Assembly: GCA_003117195.1 (NCBI GenBank)
Contig: BDSI01000067.1
Coordinates: 186,001-250,000, forward strand
Length of the DNA stretch: 64,000 nucleotides
Source: Eudorina sp. 2006-703-Eu-15
Lineage: Eukaryota; Chlorophyta; Chlorophyceae; Chlamydomonadales; Volvocaceae
Direction: 5' to 3'
Both the position numbers and the translations under genes were made by a program. Shown piece by piece: positions 58,201-64,000 of this stretch; the stretch's first letter is position 1, and the number at the start of each line of letters is the position of its first letter. Below the pieces are notes generated by a model that ran no database searches, was not told the DNA's origin, and saw only the letters and a program-made list of their open reading frames with translations.

Positions 58201-61200
58201 CTGGACACGACGGAGGCCGGAACGGCAGCAGCAACCAAAGCAACGGCAGTAGTGGCAGCAGCAGTAGCAGCCGAAACCCTGACACGTGGCCCAAGCATGT
58301 GGACTCGGCGGGGAGGGGCCACGGTGGCGGGGGTGCGCCGCCGCTGCAGGTGCCGGCAGCCGGGGACTACTCGTTAATCGTACATGCCGTACGTCGCAAC
58401 CACTCGATGGCGGCGGGGTCGGCGGTGCCCCACTCGGCGGCGGCGCCGCCGCCGCCGCCGCAGCCCCTGCCGGTGCTGGTGGCGGAGCGCCAGCTACCGT
58501 TACCCCGCCCGCCGCCCCGGGAGGGCGGTGCCCCGTCGCCGCACATCAACGGGAAGCTCGGACAGCCGATTGTACTGCCGGCGGTGTCGTACGACTCGGC
58601 GCGCCATGCGCCGGCCGTGACGCAGCGGCCGCTGCCGCCGCCGGTGCGCCTGGTGGAGTCCGCCGCACCCACCACCGCCGGTGCCGCGACGGCAGCAGCA
58701 GCAGCTGCTGAAGCCATGTCGGATACAGTAGTAAATGGAGGTAGTACGAATGCTGGTCCGGATGCAGCCGTGCAAGCCAGCTTGGCCTCCAAATCCGGAT
58801 CCGAGCCAGCCCTAGCCGTCCTGGATCTGGATCTGGACCACATCGGCTGGCTCCGCGATCAGTTGGAACAGTGCCTGCGGCGCCTGCTGCCGCAGCTCGA
58901 CCCGTGGGTCAGTGCCGCGGTCGCGCGCGCGGGCCTGCCTCGGTGCGGCGGCGTGCTGGTGACGGGCCCACCAGGCAGGTGACGGTGTGTGCGAGAGGGA
59001 GCTGCTGGTGGGGGGGAGACAGGGTTATGGCGGTGGCGGTGTGTGGCGGTGGGCCGTCTCTGAAAGCCGCCTCCGCCTCCCCGTTCACTGTGGGCCATGG
59101 CACGTTTCCCGTTGTCCATGACCTGTCCACGACCTGTCCACGACCTGTTTGCAACTTGGCTACACGTGCTGGAGGGCCGGCCTTGCTCCCCCCCCCTTCC
59201 CGTCTGCCTTCGCCGGGGTACGTACCCCGAGTCGTCATCCTTTACAGCGGACCGCGCGGGGAGGGGGAGGGGGAGGGGGAGGGGGAGGGGGAGGGGGAGG
59301 GGGAGGGGAGGGGAGGGGGAGGGGGAGGGGAGGGGGAGGGGGAGGGGGAGGGGGAGGGGGAGGGGGAGGGGAGGGGGAGGGGAGGGGGAGGGGGAGGGGG
59401 AGGGGAGGGGGAGGGGGAGGGGGAGGGGGAGGGGGAGGGGAGGGGGAGGGGGAGGGGGGTGTCTGCCGCCACGCCGGACAGACCCGGTGCCGTCCGCCCT
59501 CACCGCTGCCTCCTTCGTCAGCTCGTCCCGAGCTAGGGTGCCGCCTCGCCACCCCGAGTACGGACCCCGGGATGGGAGGGCTGGGCTGTCCCCCGAACCC
59601 CCCACCGCCATCCTCACCCTTTACCCCAACCCCCACACGCATGCACACCCCTGCCCCGCCCTCCCGTGGCCCCCAGGCAGCGGCCGCTCCCAGCTGCTGG
59701 CGGCCCTGGGGGATGTGGCCGAGCGCCACCCCGCCTACCAGGCGCATGTGCTGCACGTCCGTTGCAGCCAGCTCGCTGGTGGGGGAGGGCGAGGGGGGTG
59801 TGGAGGGCGAGGAGTGTGGAGGGGGGGCGGAGGGAGGCGGGGAGGGGTCGGGGGTATGGCGGCAACCGGTGGTGGCGGTCAGCGATGGAGAGGGTTAGGG
59901 GCGGAGGCGCCTGGCGGGCGGTGGGTGTCACTGGGCGGTCCCCGCCTTCAGCTGCGCCCGTCCTGCTGTCCCACACATAGCCCACTGGGGACACGGGAGG
60001 GTGGGGGTGTGGTCAGCAAGAAACCCGGGGGGTGCCGTCACCTCCCCTGGAGTCCACCTCCGGATCCACATCGGCAGTGCCCGCCCCCGGCCCTCCTCCC
60101 TCCCCGGGCCCTGAGTGCCTCCTCTAACTACGCGGCCTCCTCAACTTCAGGGGGGTAGGGCTCCAGGGGGGACAGGGCTCCACATCCACAACCCGGCCCC
60201 CCACCGGGTCCCCCCCCCCGCCCCTCGCCCACCCCCCACCCCCCCCAGGCGGGTCCCACAGCGCCACCACCTCGGCCCTGGCTGCACTGGCGGCTGAGAC
60301 GCTGCGCTGCTCGCCCTGCCTGCTGCTGCTGGACGACCTGGATGCGCTGTGTCCCAGTGCGGCGGTGAGGGCGGGGGGGAGGGGGGGACGGCGGGGAGGC
60401 GGGTAGCGGAGAACGGAGCAGAGCCGCCGGTCGGGGGGGTGGGTGGGTGTCACATGGTGGAGGGGGGGGGGTAGGAGAGCGGAGCGGCCCGCAGAGGCGC
60501 TTGATCTCTTTAGAGCGGCAGCAGGGCCGCCGGTCGGGGGCGGTGGGTGGGTGGGTGTCACAGCGGGCAGTTGCATCGGAGCTGTGGGTGCGGGTGCGGG
60601 CCGGCCGAGGGTCTCTGATATCGTAGGAAGTGCGGGACGCGGACGGGCGGGTGGGAAGCAGATATCAACATATCAGATAATTGAATGGATGAATGTTACA
60701 GCGGACCCCCCAGAGGGATCAACGGTTGATAAGTATCAGAGTTATCAAGTTGTCATAAGCATTTTGTTCGTCCGTATGTGCCGTCCGCCCGCCACGTTGT
60801 TTGGTATTTGGTGCTCCAGGAGGGCCCGGAGTACGGCATGCAGCACCCGGAGGGCGCCGCCGCCTCGGCCCGCCTGGCGGACTGGCTGTCGTCGCTGCTG
60901 GACGAGCTGGGGGCGGCGGCGTCGGCAGCGCCGGAGGGCGCCCCGCAGGAGGCGGAGGTGGGGGGCGCACTGCCGCCTGCGGTCGGGGTCGTGGCGTCGG
61001 CGCGCGACGCGGCCGCGCTGCATGCCGTACTGCGACGAGTGGGCCGTCTGGACTTCGAGGTGAGGCGCGGGCATGGGGAGGGGTGCCGTAGCGTACGGTT
61101 CTACGGTACTGTACCGCAACGTGTCACAGTAGGCGCCGGAGCGCACTGGTTGGTTGGTTGGTTGGTTGGTTGCCACACGTGGCATGGCTGCCTGCAGGTG

Positions 61201-63831
61201 CGGTTGCCGACCCCTGGGTCAGTGGGCCGGGCCGCCATGCTGGCAGCGGCTGCTCGGCAGCGGGGCCTGGAGGTGGACGCGGGCGAGCTGGCGGAGGTGG
61301 CGCGGACGGCGGAGGGCTTTGAGGGGGTCGACCTGCGGCTGCTGCTGGACAGGTGAGCAGCCCGGGGAGAGGGTGGGTGGGTGGGATGAACAGGGGGGGG
61401 CTCGGCTGGACAGGCCGTGTGGGGTCCATCCCACCCGCCTCCGCCTCCGCACCCGCACCCGCTCCAGCCGGGAACGTTGGGGTTGACGACGCGCGACGCG
61501 GTCCGTCCCCGGCGCCCCTGCCCCCCTCATGTCTTGATTGGCGTTCAGACAACAACCCCGCCACAGAGCACCCACCCGGTACCGGTACCTGCCGATGGGG
61601 GGATGCCGCCTTCACCCCTCCCGGGATGTGGATGTGCACCCGCCGCCGCCGCCGCCGCTGCAGGGCAGTACATGTCGCGCTGCGCCGGCAGCTGGGTCGC
61701 GGCACGCTGCCGCCCACCGCCGCCGCAGTTGCCGCCGCCGCCGCCCGCGCCACCCCCCTATCGGAGGCGGCGGGTGCGACCCCGCGGTCGGATGTCTCGC
61801 TGGCTGTGTCGGGCGCGGACCTGCGTCAGGCGCTGGAGGGGTTCGTGCCGGCGGCGTTCTGGGGGGTGCAGCAGGCGGCCGCCGCCGCTGGCAAGGTAGG
61901 CGAGTGAGGACTGGGGGAAGAGGGGGGGGGCGGGAAGGAGGGGGGAGGAGAGAGAGAGGGGGAGGCGAGATGGACGGAGGGGTTCAGCGGACGGTTTGCC
62001 GGAACCGGTTCTGTGGCGGTGTTGGGAGCGGGTTGTGATCTGGAGGGCGTCCACGTGGGTCCAAGCCGGTTGCACCCACCACCGCGGCCGTCAGCTGGCC
62101 AGCTGTTCCATTCCTCCGGTCGGGCACTGATCGGAACAGTGCTGGGTCGGGGTGGGTTGTGGGCTGATGGGACCGGGGTAGGGTCAGGGGCAGGGGACCG
62201 GGCCCGCTTTGTCAAGCCCCGAAGCTCCCAACCGCTAACCCAAAGATTACTGGATTTACTGCCGCACCCACCCACCCACCCACCCGCAATACCCCACCCA
62301 CCCACCCGACCCACCTCGCCTCACCCTCCCAGCCATACCCTCTTCACGTCACCCACGTCACCCACCCGACCACCCACCCACCCCTGCCCTGCCCACCTCA
62401 CCCACCCAATCGACCCCCCTGCCCCCCTGCCACCCTGCCCACCCAGGCGGAGGGCTGGGAGGACGTCGGCGGACTGCCAGACGTGGTCGCGTCGCTGCGG
62501 GAGGCCCTGCTACTGCCGGTTCGCTACAGCCACCTGGTGGCGGCGGCGCCACTGCGGCTGCGTACGGGGGCGCTGCTGTACGGCCCCCCGGGCTGCGGCA
62601 AGACCCACGTGGTGGCGGCGGCGGTGGCGGCGGTGTCCAAGGTGGCGCCGCTTCGGTGAGGGGAAGAGCGGGGCGGGGCGGGGGGACCTCCTCGGTGGTG
62701 GGGTTGGGGTTGGGGCGCGGGTTACGGAGAGGCGAACTGAACACCACCGACCCGGTGGTGGTGTGTGTATGGTGTGTGGGGTGTGGTGGCGCGTTTGGCG
62801 AAGAAACCCGCCCGACCGGTGGTGCCTGTGTTGTGTTGGGGGGTGCGAGTACCGTTGGCCGTTACCCGTTGACCGTTCCCGCCCGCAACCCACCTCACCC
62901 CACCCCACCCGGTCCCGTCCCCCTCCGCAGCTTCCTGACGGTGAAGGGCCCCGAGCTGCTCAACAAGTACATCGGCGCCTCCGAGGCGGCGGTGCGGGAC
63001 CTGTTCGCACGGGCCGCCGCAGCCGCCCCCGCAGTGCTCTTCTTCGACGAGTTTGACGCCATCGCACCGCCCCGGGGCCACGACTCCACGGGTGGGTGTC
63101 TGGGTGTGTTACTTAAGCAGGCAGAACAGGAGTTCGTGACCTGCGAGGGGCCAAGTGGCGCCCAATAGTTTGCCCGTATGCGCATGTAATATACCCATTG
63201 CCCGACCCATATAATAAACAAAAAGGCTGCGGTGTTGGAAGAACGCTGTCGATTTGTTGTTGTCGCGGCGTCGCGGAAGACTACCAGCTGGTGGGTGTCT
63301 GGGTGTGTGTGTATGTGTGTGTTTTTAATGAGAAACCCACCCAGAGCCGTATGTGTGTGTATGTGTATGTGTGCGTATATGTGTATAATGACAAACCCAC
63401 CTCCCTCCCTCCCTCTCCGCGACTGTGTGTATGCGCGCGTTCGTGGCAGGCAGAGCAGGGGTGCGTGGTATGCCGCGGGCGCAGCAGCGCCCAACAGTTG
63501 GCCGTACACGCATTGTATGTACCCAACGCCCGACCCAATGTGTGTACAAGGAAACTGAGCCGCGAGACCCAATGTGTGTGTGCGTGTGTGTTTTCGCAAA
63601 TACCCGCCCACCTTCCCTCCCCGCCCCCGCCCCCGGGTGGCTGCAGGTGTGACGGACCGCGTGGTGAACCAGCTGCTGACGGAGCTGGACGGGGTGGAGG
63701 GTCTGCGGGGGGTGGTGGTGCTGGCGGCCACCTCACGACCCGACCTCATCGATGCGGCGCTGCTGCGACCCGGCCGCCTGGACCGCCTGCTGTTCTGCGG
63801 CCCGCCGGAGGGACCCCAGCAGAGGCTGCAG
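55266..63831 (+). CDS. PEX1: Peroxisome biogenesis protein 1 (PEX1), AAA+ ATPase, 3' partial
   Basis: Ten exons are visible: 55266-55398, 55537-58978, 59681-59778, 60249-60364, 60820-61059, 61198-61352, 61664-61895, 62447-62655, 62931-63091, 63647-63831. They give 1,657 codons, and the gene continues past the window. With PEX6, PEX1 forms the ring ATPase that pulls the PTS1 receptor PEX5 out of the peroxisomal membrane. The N-domain matches plant PEX1 ([41 protein letters not shown]). A long Gly/Ala/Pro linker follows. D1 has Walker A GPPGSGRS (1188-1195) with Arg in place of the invariant Lys, and Walker [10 protein letters not shown]2 has GPPGCGKT (1518-1525), [14 protein letters not shown], Walker B LFFDEFD (1578-1584), [16 protein letters not shown] and [10 protein letters not shown], which are diagnostic of PEX1. 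Intron 1 (138 nt) is stop-free and could be retained. Exon 2 may hide further in-frame introns in the linker. Confidence 0.93.
59258..59458. repeat. GGGGGA purine repeat
   Basis: About 200 bp of GGGGGA with occasional GGGGA units in the intron between the two halves of the PEX1 D1 Walker A motif. Open in all frames; non-coding in the model. Confidence 0.93.
63115..63222. repeat. Direct repeat copy 1 in PEX1 intron 9
   Basis: About 105 bp, imperfectly matching 63444-63548: GCAGGCAGAACAGG against GCAGGCAGAGCAGG, GCGCCCAATAGTT against GCGCCCAACAGTT, and CCCGACCCA in both. Confidence 0.7.
63444..63548. repeat. Direct repeat copy 2 in PEX1 intron 9
   Basis: Same orientation as 63115-63222, about 330 bp downstream. 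The GT-rich stretch between the copies also carries paired AAACCCACC blocks (63331 and 63391). The intron seems to have grown by local duplication. Confidence 0.7.
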
Positions 63832-64000
63832 GTGCGGGGGCGGGGGCTGTGTGGGTGTGGTGGGTGTGGGTGTGGTGGGTGTGGGTGTGGGGGTGGGGTT
63901 TGTGTGGGTGTAGGTGGGTACGTGTGCGTGCGAGTGAACGACCACCTTCCTTGTGGCGGTTGATACCCACGAAGCGTACGCAAATCACGAGAGGCCACTG

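Noticed and set aside
56462..58294. A 610-aa minus-strand frame opposite PEX1
   Set aside because: It is a shadow of GC-rich PEX1 exon 2. It has no domain and no splice partners, and its content is Ala/Pro filler.

Overview
This window is nuclear DNA from a green alga, most likely a volvocine (Chlamydomonas/Volvox/Gonium group). The evidence is intron-dense genes with GT..AG introns of about 60-700 bp, very GC-rich Ala/Gly/Pro-rich coding sequence, TGTAA poly(A)-type signals, plant-type protein families and abundant G-rich simple repeats. The species cannot be told from the sequence. No operon, tRNA, rRNA or CRISPR array was seen.

Layout: 1-2649, no recognisable gene. 2650-6537 (+), a nine-exon ARM-repeat plus BTB/POZ protein (789 aa). 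8640-9928 (-), a three-exon, 214 aa protein with two predicted membrane helices and no family I recognise. 13381-37311 (-), a single giant gene; I could join 37 exons in one open frame of about 3,313 codons. Its middle third is a long tandem array of a bipartite helical repeat. 37312-41845, spacer with repeats and a decayed reading frame. 41846-46651 (-), a six-exon armadillo-type protein (783 aa). 48568-54721 (-), an eleven-exon amidohydrolase of the 8-oxoguanine deaminase/AtzB type (522 aa). 55266 to the window end (+), PEX1, the peroxisomal AAA+ ATPase, which runs off the right edge.

The deaminase and PEX1 are divergently arranged across 545 bp. If the deaminase makes urate, the next step (urate oxidase) is peroxisomal in algae and plants, so the pair may share a physiological theme; this is inference. 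Three of the six genes encode alpha-solenoid proteins.

Two layers of structure are not explained by the genes. First, two short words are strongly over-represented in coding and non-coding DNA alike: the palindrome GACCCNNGGGTC (13 exact copies) and TGCCGTAC/GTACGGCA (28 copies found by eye). Some copies coincide with splice sites. Second, several families of 30-80 bp dispersed elements sit in introns, in both orientations. G- or C-rich micro/minisatellites (GGGT, GGGGT, GGGCAC, GGGGC, a C run of 87) are common, and three of them run up to 3' splice sites.
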